64,000 nt of DNA from contig NZ_JEMV01000007.1 of assembly GCF_000588875.1 (NCBI RefSeq), positions 46,398 through 110,397 on the forward strand, given 5' to 3'. Shown here in pieces: positions 54,768 to 63,738 of the stretch. The notes beneath the pieces were generated by a model. It did not search any database and had not been told where the DNA came from. It worked only from the letters and a program-made list of their open reading frames with translations. The first letter of the stretch is position 1. Every line of letters begins with the position of its first letter. Origin of the DNA: Sphingobium sp. Ant17. GTDB lineage: Bacteria > Pseudomonadota > Alphaproteobacteria > Sphingomonadales > Sphingomonadaceae. The position numbers were made by a program, and so were the translations under genes.

Positions 54768-57188
54768 TCAACGCGATCCGAAGTAGAAACGCACGTTGAT
54801 GCCGAATTCACGCGGGGGCGTGACCGTGCCGCCGGTATAGGTGCTGGTGAAAGTCTGCGCCGCCGTCGTCGCACCCGTCGCGGTGAAGCCGGTGATCTGC
54901 TGATAGCTGGTGAACAAAGGCGTGGTGCGGGTCAGAACCTTCGTCGTGTCGAACAGGTTCTTGGCGAAGAGCGATACTTCCCAGCCGCCATCGGGATCGC
55001 GGATGCCGGCATAGAGGTTAGCGAGGGCATAGGCGCCGACCTGATCAAAGTTATTGCTCGGATCCCCTTGCGACTTGCCGTTATAATTGACCAGTCCGCG
55101 CAGGAAACCATCGACCTTGCTGGAAACGGCGACATGATATTCGCCCTGCAAGGTCGCCGTTACCGGGGGCATGAAGGACGAACGTTGCGACACGGCGCAG
55201 GAGGACAGATTGTCCGCACCAACGGCCGCCTGCAGTTCCGCAAGCGATGGTGCCGCACTCACCAGGTCGGGTATGCCGTCAGCGTTCAGATCATTGCAAG
55301 GGATGGTGCCATTCTTGATCTTCCCCAGCGAATAGCTGGCGGTCAGGCCAAGGGTAAGGTTACGCGCGACATCGACGCTCAGTTCGCTTTCGATGCCATT
55401 CACTTCGACCGGCACGGCCCCGACGAAGTTGAACGACGCGACCTGCTGCGCCGTCCCGGTGACCTGGCCTGCAGCATTGCGGACGGCGACGGTGTTCACA
55501 TAATAGACGCCATTGTTGGGGACGCGAAACGGGAAATTCTTGTAGGTCTGATGGTAGGCGGTCATGTTGAAACGTGCCCGGCCACCCATCAAGGTGCTTT
55601 TGAAGCCCAGCTCGTAGGATTTGGAGGTTTCGGGCGGCAGATTGAGGAAGCTGTTTTCCAGCGCCGACTTCACGATGTTGAAGTCGCCCACGACGTTGAG
55701 GCCCGGCCGCATCGAACTGCCCGTGGCGGCATAGACCAGGAAGTCGGGGGAGAAATTATGCTTCACCGACGCGCTGTAGATGAGCTTCTTGAGATCCTGG
55801 GTATCGTTGGCGATGATGGCACCATTCACGCCCAACTGGCTGAGCGAGTCATATTTGATCTGGCGCAGGCCGCCGGAGATTTCCGTCTTGTCGCCGATTT
55901 GGGCGGTCAGGTTGCCGAAGAAGGATTGTTCGTGCGTGTCGTTCGCGCGCAAAATGTTGGTCGTCACGATCGACGCGATCCCGCCTCCAAAAGCCGTGGG
56001 GAGACGCACGGGCGTCAGCTGACTAAGGGCCGTCGGCGAATCCAGCTTGCTGTCGAAGAAGCCGATCACATAGTCGAATATGCCAAGAACGCGCTCCTCA
56101 TTCTGGAGCCGGATTTCATGCGACGTCCCCTTGGCGATCGTGTCGGTAAGCTGGTTGATGTCGCGACCGATGAAGAAATTGCCGCGGTCCAGATTTTCCG
56201 TCGATAGATATTCCTGCTTGCTGTACTGACCCTGATAAATCAGACGCTGACCCCACTGAGCCAGTTCGGCGCGCCAGTTAAAGATATCGAACCGCTGGTT
56301 GATGATGCGCGGCTGTTCCTGGATCGACAGACGATCCTTCGCCGTGATCAGTACCGGGCTGGGTGCGGCCGCCGGATTGGCTTCGCTGAAGGAAATCGCC
56401 TGATCATAGGTCCGCGCGTCGCGGTCCATATATTGATAGGTGCCTTCCAGCCTGATCCAGTCCGCCGGTTCGATGAGACCGACGACGCGATAGCTCTTGG
56501 TCCGCGAATGCGGGTCCGGCGCGCCGGCGCTGCGCACCAGCGGACGGACGCGATCGACTTCATTTTCGTCCCACACGCCCGACACGCGGATGCCCGCAAT
56601 GCCTTCGATGACGGGGATGTTCAGCGCGCCCTTGAAGTTGAGGGTGCCGATATCATTGGCGGTCCAGTCCGCATAGCCGCCAAACTGGTTGAGATCAGGC
56701 TTGCGCGTCGTGATGGTGATCGAGCCGGACGGCGAAGCGCGTCCGCGCAAGGTGCCCTGCGGCCCGCGCTGCACTTCGATCTGGCCGATGTCGTACATCT
56801 GCTGGATGACGACACCCGGCGAGATTGGCGCGTCATTGAAGTAGAATTCAACCGTACCGTTGTTGCCGGACGCACTGGCGTCGAAATTGACGCCGCGCAG
56901 GCGGGCATTGCCGCCGATACCGTTGGGGTTGGAGGTCAGTTCAAGGCCAGGTGCCAACGATTTGACTTCGGTGAATTCGCGGAAGTTGAGATTGTCGATG
57001 GACTGGGCGGTTACGGCGTTGACGACGGCGGGAACGTCCTGAACGTCTTCGCCGCGACGGCGCGCTTCCACGATGATGGTGGGCGCATCGAAGCCATTTT
57101 CCTGCGGTGCTTCCTGCGCGATGGCAGGCATCGCCAGGGTGAGAACCGCCAAGCTGGCGCTCATGCTATAATAGGCTGTCTTCCGCAT
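54768..57188 (-). CDS. TonB-dependent receptor
   Basis: An 806-residue outer-membrane receptor: signal peptide ending near PAIAQEA, a TonB-box-like APTIIVEARRRGE, plug (LRGVNFDASASGNNGTVEF in pieces, IEVQRGPQGTLRGRASPSGS) and a long barrel ending in FGINVRFYFGSR. The sphingomonad type with DVPAVVNAV at the plug start. The in-frame extension to 57731 is rejected because a good signal peptide starts at 57188. It stands upstream of the TetR-AcuI-ligase run and probably imports its substrate. Confidence 0.94.
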   Translation of the reverse strand: MRKTAYYSMSASLAVLTLAMPAIAQEAPQENGFDAPTIIVEARRRGEDVQDVPAVVNAVTAQSIDNLNFREFTEVKSLAPGLELTSNPNGIGGNARLRGVNFDASASGNNGTVEFYFNDAPISPGVVIQQMYDIGQIEVQRGPQGTLRGRASPSGSITITTRKPDLNQFGGYADWTANDIGTLNFKGALNIPVIEGIAGIRVSGVWDENEVDRVRPLVRSAGAPDPHSRTKSYRVVGLIEPADWIRLEGTYQYMDRDARTYDQAISFSEANPAAAPSPVLITAKDRLSIQEQPRIINQRFDIFNWRAELAQWGQRLIYQGQYSKQEYLSTENLDRGNFFIGRDINQLTDTIAKGTSHEIRLQNEERVLGIFDYVIGFFDSKLDSPTALSQLTPVRLPTAFGGGIASIVTTNILRANDTHEQSFFGNLTAQIGDKTEISGGLRQIKYDSLSQLGVNGAIIANDTQDLKKLIYSASVKHNFSPDFLVYAATGSSMRPGLNVVGDFNIVKSALENSFLNLPPETSKSYELGFKSTLMGGRARFNMTAYHQTYKNFPFRVPNNGVYYVNTVAVRNAAGQVTGTAQQVASFNFVGAVPVEVNGIESELSVDVARNLTLGLTASYSLGKIKNGTIPCNDLNADGIPDLVSAAPSLAELQAAVGADNLSSCAVSQRSSFMPPVTATLQGEYHVAVSSKVDGFLRGLVNYNGKSQGDPSNNFDQVGAYALANLYAGIRDPDGGWEVSLFAKNLFDTTKVLTRTTPLFTSYQQITGFTATGATTAAQTFTSTYTGGTVTPPREFGINVRFYFGSR

Positions 57189-57381
57189 CCGAAAATCCTC
57201 CCCAATTTGGCGCCTCACCCGATCTAAAGCCGGGAACGGCGTAGTCATCATTGTCCTTTTGTGAGTCGCGTTATGCCCGATTAGACTGTGGCGCGAAGCC
57301 CTTAACCAACAGGGGTGTTTATATATCGCCGTCGCGATTCCAGCCTGATCGTCGCGGGTTGATCGCTGGCTTATGCGTCGG

Positions 57382-57765
57382 TCAGGCGTCGGGTGGTCCG
57401 TAGCGGAAGATGACGAGCTTGTTGCCATCGAGGTCACGGAAATAGGCGCCATAGAAGCCGTGGGGGTCGTCGCCCCGGATGCCGGGCTTGCCTTCGCACT
57501 GCCCGCCAAGCGCCAATGCCCTAGCATGGACGGCATCGACGGTCGCGCGGCTGTCAGCCTGGATGCCGACCTGATTGCCGTTGCCGGGCGATGCGTCGCC
57601 CGCGAAAGGCTTGCCGATGAGGAGCATGCCGCTGTCGGGGGTCTTATAGGCCACGACGTCTGGGCGGTCGAAGGCGCGGACGGCCCCCAGCAGGGCGGCC
57701 AATGCGTCGTAGAAACTCTTGGCGCGATCAAGGTCGCGGGTGCCGAAGCGGGCCAAGCTGATCAT
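57382..57765 (-). CDS. VOC-family protein
   Basis: A 127-residue glyoxalase-fold protein: ISLARFGTRDLDRAKSFYDA, GNQVGIQADSRATVDAVHA and HGFYGAYFRDLDGNKLVIF. The last Glu-type metal ligand of classic glyoxalases is replaced in DLDGNKL, so the metal site may differ. Its ATG overlaps the stop of the next VOC gene by four bases, making a coupled pair. Confidence 0.88.
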   Translation of the reverse strand: MISLARFGTRDLDRAKSFYDALAALLGAVRAFDRPDVVAYKTPDSGMLLIGKPFAGDASPGNGNQVGIQADSRATVDAVHARALALGGQCEGKPGIRGDDPHGFYGAYFRDLDGNKLVIFRYGPPDA

Positions 57766-58235
57766 GCGGTGCGTCCTCCCATGGCGGCCCAGCGTTCGGG
57801 GACCATCCAGACATATTCGGTATAGTGGCCGAGCCACTTGCGGGTATCGAGATAGAGGAATTGGAGCAGGCCGGGCGTGCCGCCTTTCAACACGACGGGA
57901 TAGGGTTGCCGGTCGACCTGCGCCAGAAAGGCGTCCCAGTCATCGACGCGGTGGCAGACATGGTGGAAGCATAGGCTGTCGTCGGTGGCCAGCGCGTCGC
58001 GGTAGAGGGCGAGAACGTCGCCCTGCCCCGGCTGGATCAGTTCGATTTGCATGTCGCCGATCCAGAGGAAGGCGAGTTTCTGCGTACCGATGCCTTCGCC
58101 CTGGGGGGTCCAGAGGGTGACGGAGACTTCGGTTTCCATAAGCAGGCGGATGTCGGCCCGCTCCCTGAACTGTGCCACGGCCTGGTCGATGTTTCGGGTC
58201 ACATAGGCGTTTTGATAATGGCGTCCGACGATCAT
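57762..58235 (-). CDS. VOC-family protein
   Basis: A 157-residue protein of the same fold as its partner but a different subgroup: HYQNAYVTRNIDQAVAQF, MQIELIQPGQGDVLALY and SLCFHHVCHRVDDWDAF, with His and Glu residues placed as in methylmalonyl-CoA-epimerase-like members. First gene of the pair; an AraC-type gene lies 99 bases upstream on the same strand. Role unknown. Confidence 0.87.
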   Translation of the reverse strand: MIVGRHYQNAYVTRNIDQAVAQFRERADIRLLMETEVSVTLWTPQGEGIGTQKLAFLWIGDMQIELIQPGQGDVLALYRDALATDDSLCFHHVCHRVDDWDAFLAQVDRQPYPVVLKGGTPGLLQFLYLDTRKWLGHYTEYVWMVPERWAAMGGRTA

Positions 58236-58334
58236 CCTGCCGCCCTCTCCTGCTGATGCGTTCTTATTATGCGTACAGCGACTAGGACAATGGATTGCGT
58301 TTTTTTCAAGGCACTAAATATCGCTATCGAGCCA

Positions 58335-59228
58335 TTATATGGATAATAAGCCATAGGATGGTGGCGACAGACGCCGCTGGCGAAACTGGCGGGGCGTGGC
58401 ACCGGTCGCGCGGCGGAAGGCGTAGGCGAAGCTGGAGGGGGAAGCAAAGCCGAGCGCGAAGGCGATTTCCTTGATGCTTTGCGGGGTGGCGAGATGGCGC
58501 TTGGCCATGTCGATCCGGGTCTGGGCGATATGATCGCCGATCGAACAGCCCCGCGCGGACCGGAAGCCGCGGGTCAATTGCCGGGCCGAGATGTTGCAGA
58601 GTGCGGCTAGTTCCGCCAGCGATGGCGGTGCGCCTGGTTCGTGGAGCCGCTCTTCGATCCGACGCAACTGCCAGGAGGACAGGCCGCCACTGACCGGCCC
58701 TTCGCCGATCGCGTGGCAATAGCGAGCCACTTCGATTGCCAGTTGCCGGGCTATAAGTTCGGCGAGGATCGCGCTGCCGGCCCCTGGATGACGGACTTCG
58801 TCGGCGAGCCGCAACAGGCAGGCGCGCATATGAGGATGGGTGATGTCGAGGCCAGCGGCGAGGCGCCGGTCGGTCCAGTCGATGCCGCCATCATCGAGCC
58901 AGCAATTGATCGCGGCGGTCGGAATTTCGCAGATGACCGAAGCCTGCCGAGCGCCGGTTTCGCTGCGGATATGGATTGCTTCGCCGGGCGGCACGAGGAA
59001 GATTTCGCCCAGCGGTTCGTACCGATGCGGTCCCCAACGGTCGCGATAGCAGCCGCGCGCCTTTTCCGGGCGGGGCGTCAGGCACAGGTCGAGCCAATAA
59101 TGGTCGGTGCGATAGAAGAGCCGGTCGGTCGGCTGATCGAGATGCAGGCGCATGATCCGTATCAGTGCCGAGGGCACGATCAGTTCCGCCTCGAACAGGG
59201 ATTCGGCATAGGTTTCGGCTGGCGGCAC
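58335..59228 (-). CDS. AraC-family transcriptional regulator
   Basis: A 297-residue regulator with an N-terminal sensing domain that contains several Trp/Cys/His residues (YWLDLCLTPRPEKARG) and a C-terminal double helix-turn-helix (LAELAALCNISARQLTRGF, IKEIAFALGFASPSSFAYAFRR in pieces). It is divergent from the SDR-alcohol dehydrogenase-hydrolase-sulfotransferase operon with a 152-base gap, so it probably controls that operon. Confidence 0.92.
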   Translation of the reverse strand: MPPAETYAESLFEAELIVPSALIRIMRLHLDQPTDRLFYRTDHYWLDLCLTPRPEKARGCYRDRWGPHRYEPLGEIFLVPPGEAIHIRSETGARQASVICEIPTAAINCWLDDGGIDWTDRRLAAGLDITHPHMRACLLRLADEVRHPGAGSAILAELIARQLAIEVARYCHAIGEGPVSGGLSSWQLRRIEERLHEPGAPPSLAELAALCNISARQLTRGFRSARGCSIGDHIAQTRIDMAKRHLATPQSIKEIAFALGFASPSSFAYAFRRATGATPRQFRQRRLSPPSYGLLSI

Positions 59229-59380
59229 GGGCGCTCCGGGGCTGAGATGTATTGGCTCGATATATTGGTTATGACCCGATCTCTATAGACAGGTCAATTG
59301 CGGCCTGTCCCGCGCTGATCGACAATCGCGCACAGCAAAGGACCGCCGTCGGGCGGCGACATTTCATAGGAGAGCGATAG

Positions 59381-60199
59381 GTGGCAGGTCTTTTCGACTG
59401 TTCGGGCAAGGTGACGCTGGTGACCGGCGGCAATGGCGGCATTGGCCTGGGCTTTGCGCGCGGCGTGGCGAAAATGGGCGGCAAGATCGCCATTTGGGCG
59501 CGCAATGCGGACAAGAATGCAGCGGCGAAGGCGGATTTGCTGGCGGCGGGCGCGGCACGAGTCGAAACCTATCAGGTCGATGTCGCGTCGGAGGAAGCGA
59601 TCATTGCGGGCTATGCGCAGTTGTTGGCCGATTTCGGCCGGGTCGATTGCGTGTTCGCCAATTCCGGGCGCGCGTCGCGCAGCCGGTCGGTGCTGACGCT
59701 GGATTCGACCGAATGGCATGACCTGTTGGCGGTGAACCTGCATGGCGCTTTCTTCACGCTGCGCGAAGGAGCCAAGGCGATGGTCGCGCGCGCCGAAGCG
59801 GGCGAGCCGGGCGGTAGCCTGGTCTATTGCGGCAGCCTGTCGATGTTCCACGGGATGCCCGGCATCAACAATTATGCGGCGTCCAAGGGGGGCATGGGCG
59901 CAGCGGTGCGCGGCATGGCGGCGGAATTGGGCAAATTTGAAATTCGCGCCAATAGCATCGCGCCCGGTTACGTCAAGACCGGCATCGGTGGTGACCAGGG
60001 CATGACCGAGGAAATGAAGGGGCGCATGGCCGCCGTGGACGCGCATTTTTCCGTCAAGACGCCGATCCACCGCCCCGGTGCGATCGAGGATTATGAGGGG
60101 ATCGGCGCTTATCTCTGCTCGGACGCATCGCGATTCCATAGCGGCGATACGATCGTAATCGATGGCGGCAGCCTGATCTATCCCCCTTACGCCTTTTGA
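59381..60199 (+). CDS. short-chain dehydrogenase/reductase
   Basis: A 272-residue SDR from a GTG start behind AGGAG. Motifs: TGGNGGIGLGFARG (cofactor), FANSGRASRS (in place of NNAG), YCGSLSMF (serine) and YAASKGG (Tyr/Lys). First gene of the rightward operon; the alcohol dehydrogenase gene follows 14 bases later. Confidence 0.92.
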   Translation: MAGLFDCSGKVTLVTGGNGGIGLGFARGVAKMGGKIAIWARNADKNAAAKADLLAAGAARVETYQVDVASEEAIIAGYAQLLADFGRVDCVFANSGRASRSRSVLTLDSTEWHDLLAVNLHGAFFTLREGAKAMVARAEAGEPGGSLVYCGSLSMFHGMPGINNYAASKGGMGAAVRGMAAELGKFEIRANSIAPGYVKTGIGGDQGMTEEMKGRMAAVDAHFSVKTPIHRPGAIEDYEGIGAYLCSDASRFHSGDTIVIDGGSLIYPPYAF

Positions 60200-60213
60200 T
60201 CGGGAGACGATCC

Positions 60214-61222
60214 ATGCGCCTGCTCACCATCCATGACGTCAATGACGTGCGGCTCGATCCCTATGAACGGCCCGAAGCCGGGCCGAAGGATGTGGTCGTC
60301 AAGATGAAGGCCTGCGGCATTTGCGGCAGTGACCTAAGCTACATCAAAAATGGCGGCATCCCGACGCCCGGCAAATTGACGGCGCTGGGCCATGAGGGCG
60401 CGGGCGAGTTGATGTTCGTGGGCGCGGACGTGACCGGCGTGTCGGTGGGCCAGAGCGTCATCATCAACCCGATGATGACGCCCAGCTATATCGGCAGCGG
60501 CGGGCCGGAGGGCGCCTTTACCGAGGAACTGCTGGTCCGCGACGCCCGGCTGGGCGACAGTCTGCTGCCGATCCCCGACGGCATCCCCTATGATGTGGCG
60601 GCGATGTGCGAGCCACTGTCGGTCGCCTGCACGGGGTCAACCGGGCGCAGGCGAAGGCGGGCGACAAGGTCGTGATCTTCGGCTGCGGGCCGATCGGCTT
60701 GGCATGATATTATGGGCGGTGGACCGGGGGTGCGACGTGATCGCGCTCGATCTGGCGGAGGAGCGGCTGGAACGGGCGCGGGCACTGGGCGCACAGACGA
60801 TCAATCCGGCGCGCGAGGATGCGATCGCGCGGATCAAGGCGATCCATGGCACGGTGATGGTGTTTGGGCGGAAGAAGGCGCTGACCGATGCCTATATCGA
60901 TGCGGCGGGTGCGCCGTCGATCTTGCGAGACGTGGTGACGCTGGCCAAGACGCATGCGCGGCATGTGATTACGGCGGCTTACCTGAAGCCCATCGAACTG
61001 CCCGCCGGGCCGATGCTGACCACCGAGATGACGATTACGACGGCCGTCGGCTATCCGACCGAAATGCCCGACGTGATAGCGGCGATGCCGCGTTTGCAGG
61101 ACAAGATCGCGGCGCTGATCAGCCATCGTCTGCCGTTCGACCGGGTGATCGAAGGGCTGGATATTGCTGCGCAGCCGCAGTCGGCCAAGGTTATGATCGA
61201 ATTTGCGGACAGTGCGGCATGA
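60214..61222 (+). pseudogene. zinc-type alcohol dehydrogenase (two frameshifts)
   Basis: A medium-chain dehydrogenase: catalytic-zinc Cys in ACGICGSDLSY, GHEGAGELM, and CEPLSVAC at the first break near 60630, where one added C gives ACHGVNRAQAKAGDKVVIFG. A second break after GCGPIGL near 60702 is repaired by one added G, giving GLGMILWAVDRGCDVIALDL. The rest runs to 61222. Repaired length is about 336 residues. Both breaks are one base missing from a CC or GG run. The structural-zinc four-Cys loop is not visible. Its stop overlaps the next start (ATGA). Confidence 0.87.
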
Positions 61223-62481
61223 CCGACACGCCGCAAACGCCTTTAGGCGCGCTCGTCATGAGCGGTCAGGGGCAGACCGACGCCGAACGGATCGGCGAGG
61301 GCATCTTCATGGTGAAGGATATTTCCAATGCCTATCTGGTGACGACGGGCGATGGGGATGTGCTCATCAACACCGGGTTTCTGGGCAATGGCGCGCGCAA
61401 CAAGGGGTTGTTTGCGCCGCATCGCAGCGGGCCGTTGCGGCGGATCATCGTGACGCAGGCCCATGCCGACCATTATGGCGCGCTGCCCGACCAGTGGGAG
61501 GACGGCACGCAGGTCATCGTCGGAGCGGGCTTTGGCGAGACGGTGGATTATTTCGAGCGGCTGGCACCCTTCCTCGGTCGTCGGTCGGGCAAGCTGTGGG
61601 CGTCGATGACCCGGCGCGACGGGCCGCTGCCCAAGCCACCGGTAATCGTGCCGGACGTGGACGTGGCGACCAGCCTTGCCTTCGCGCAGGGCGGGCGGAC
61701 GTTCGAGGTGGTCAAGACGCCGGGGGGTGAAAGCCTGGATTCGGTATTCGTATGGATGCCACAGGAAAAGGCCGTCTTTACCGGCAATCTGTTCGGCCCG
61801 GTGTGGCGGGCGATGCCCAATCTGGTCACGATGCGCGGCGACAAGCCCCGGCTGGTGCGCGCCTATCTGCGTTCGGTCGAGCAGGTGCGGGCGTTGGGCG
61901 CGGACCTGGTGATTAGCGGCCATGGCGAACCGATCCGGGGGGCGGCGCGCATCCGTGCCGATCTGGACGCGATGCACGCGGCGGTCAGCTATCTGGAGCG
62001 TGATACGATCGCGGGGATGAATGCGGGCAAGACCGTGCAGGAATTGATGCGCGAGATTGCCCTGCCTGATGACCTGCAGATAGGCGAATTTCATGGCAAG
62101 ACCAGTTGGGCTGTGCGCGCCATCTGGGAAGAGAATGGCGGCTGGTTCCATTATACCGATGGGACGACCGCGCTCTATGGCGTGCCGCGTTCGGCGGTGA
62201 GTGCCGATCTGGTCGAACTGGCCGGCGGCGCGGGCGCGATAGTGGGCCGGGCGCATGGGCATATGGCGGCGGGGCGGCCGCTGGAAGCGCTGCATTTGTT
62301 GGACATCGCGCTGGGCGTTGCGCCCGATCATGAAGCGGGCCTGACCGTGCGCAAATCGGCGCTGGAGCAATTGCTGGCCGCGAGCGGCAGCACCAACCTG
62401 TCGGAAACCATGTGGTTGAAGGCGGAGATCGCCGAGACGGAGAAGCGCCTCGCCAGCCAAACAGAAAAGGGAGAAGGATGA
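61219..62481 (+). CDS. metallo-beta-lactamase-fold hydrolase with alkyl-sulfatase (BDS1-type) dimerisation domain
   Basis: A 420-residue protein. The N-terminal metallo-beta-lactamase domain has VLINTGFLG, the metal motif TQAHADHYGAL (one His of the canonical HxHxDH is Gln-Ala here), VFTGNLFGP and SGHGEPIRG. The C-terminal part (from about residue 260, YTDGTTALYGVPRS, RPLEALHLLDIALG) matches the BDS1-type alkyl-sulfatase dimerisation domain, but no SCP2-like third domain is present, so it is shorter than SdsA1. It may hydrolyse a sulfate ester or another ester. Overlaps the sulfotransferase gene by four bases. Confidence 0.85.
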   Translation: MTDTPQTPLGALVMSGQGQTDAERIGEGIFMVKDISNAYLVTTGDGDVLINTGFLGNGARNKGLFAPHRSGPLRRIIVTQAHADHYGALPDQWEDGTQVIVGAGFGETVDYFERLAPFLGRRSGKLWASMTRRDGPLPKPPVIVPDVDVATSLAFAQGGRTFEVVKTPGGESLDSVFVWMPQEKAVFTGNLFGPVWRAMPNLVTMRGDKPRLVRAYLRSVEQVRALGADLVISGHGEPIRGAARIRADLDAMHAAVSYLERDTIAGMNAGKTVQELMREIALPDDLQIGEFHGKTSWAVRAIWEENGGWFHYTDGTTALYGVPRSAVSADLVELAGGAGAIVGRAHGHMAAGRPLEALHLLDIALGVAPDHEAGLTVRKSALEQLLAASGSTNLSETMWLKAEIAETEKRLASQTEKGEG

Positions 62482-63644
62482 TGACGACCACCACGGCAGG
62501 GCTGGACGCCGATGCGTTGATCGCCGCGGCGCGCGAACAGACGGGGCTGACCGATCTGGGCGATGAGGCGATATTGGGAGGGCTGCATGTTCTGATCGAT
62601 GCCATGAATAGCGAGGCCAAGCTGACCGAAGCGGCGCAGGGGCGTTGGGCGCAGCAGATTACCGCCACGCTGGCGAACCGGTTGCAGGTCGAGGATTATC
62701 TGGCGAAGCATCCCGCGTTGCTGGATGCGCCGGTGGACAAGCCGCTGTTCGTGTTCGGCCTGCCGCGCACGGGCACGACTCTGACGATCAATTTGCTCAA
62801 TGCCGATCCGGCGCGGCGATGCTTCCTGCGCTGGGAAGCGTTCAACAGCGTGCCGCCGGCTACCAAGGGCGCGCTGAGCAGCGATCCGCGTTATGTCGCG
62901 GAACAGGCGCGGCTCGACATGACGCTCAAATATGCGCCGCATATTTCGGCGATGCATCATGAGGATGCGGACAGCCCGACAGAGTGCCAATTCTCGATGG
63001 CACCCTCTTTCTGTGCGCAATATTATGACTCGGTTCTCAATATTCCGAGCTATCAGAGGTGGTTGTTCGGCACGAGCTATCTGCCTGCTTTCCGTTATCA
63101 GAAGCGGTTGTTCCAGATGTTGCAGGAGAATAATAGCGGACAGTGGACGCTCAAGAACCCATGGCATCCGTTGTTTTTGGATGATCTAACGGCCGTTTAT
63201 CCCGATGCGCAATTGGTGATGACGCATCGCGATCCCGCCGATGTCGTCGCGTCGGCGTGCAGCCTTGTTTATCAGGTGCGCAAGATGTTCAGTGACGATG
63301 TCGATCCGGTCGAGGTGGGGAAATCGCAGTTGCGCACGTTCGACCTGATGATTGCGCGGATGATGGTCTATCGCGCAAAGCATGGCTGGGAGTCGATCCA
63401 TGACATTCACTATGACGCGCAGGTGCGTGACCCGATCGGCGAGATGAAGCGGCTTTATGCGCGGTTCGATACGGCGCTGACGGCGGAAGCGGAAGCCGCG
63501 ATGCAGGCGATGCTGGACGCCAATCCGCAGGGGAAGCATGGCAAGCATAGCTATGATCTGGCAGATTATGGGCTGGATCGCGCGGGTATGCATGCGCATT
63601 TCCGGGATTATACGGCGCGGTTTGGGATTGCGTGCAGGGCTTGA
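62478..63644 (+). CDS. sulfotransferase-family protein
   Basis: A 388-residue protein of the PAPS-dependent sulfotransferase family: phosphosulfate-binding loop FVFGLPRTGTTLT at about residues 91-103, 3'-phosphate motif VMTHRDPADVVASACSLVY and a helical N-terminal extension of about 85 residues. Such long proteins are common in sphingomonads and mycobacteria; whether they move sulfate to alcohols or act on other groups is usually unknown. Coupled to the alkyl-sulfatase-like gene by an ATGA-type overlap; ATG at 62481 is the alternative start. Confidence 0.9.
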   Translation: MMTTTTAGLDADALIAAAREQTGLTDLGDEAILGGLHVLIDAMNSEAKLTEAAQGRWAQQITATLANRLQVEDYLAKHPALLDAPVDKPLFVFGLPRTGTTLTINLLNADPARRCFLRWEAFNSVPPATKGALSSDPRYVAEQARLDMTLKYAPHISAMHHEDADSPTECQFSMAPSFCAQYYDSVLNIPSYQRWLFGTSYLPAFRYQKRLFQMLQENNSGQWTLKNPWHPLFLDDLTAVYPDAQLVMTHRDPADVVASACSLVYQVRKMFSDDVDPVEVGKSQLRTFDLMIARMMVYRAKHGWESIHDIHYDAQVRDPIGEMKRLYARFDTALTAEAEAAMQAMLDANPQGKHGKHSYDLADYGLDRAGMHAHFRDYTARFGIACRA

Positions 63645-63651
63645 ACATTCC

Positions 63652-63670
63652 TCCCCTGTAGGGCAGGGGA
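63652..63670 (+). terminator. hairpin after the sulfotransferase gene
   Basis: TCCCCTG (63652-63658) and CAGGGGA (63664-63670) pair perfectly with a 5-base loop, eight bases after the stop. No T tract follows. It may be a terminator or part of the left flank of the next insertion sequence. Confidence 0.5.
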
Positions 63671-63738
63671 ATCGCATATGGGCTTGAACGATTGATCGAA
63701 TGGGATTCTTGGGTGGTCTCCATAGTTGGAGGCGACCG

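Noticed and set aside
57189..57731. N-terminal extension of the TonB receptor
   Set aside because: The open frame extends upstream, but the signal peptide begins at 57188 and the upstream translation is not protein-like.
61243..62460. 405-residue open frame on the minus strand
   Set aside because: Antisense to the metallo-hydrolase gene; composition is typical of a shadow frame.
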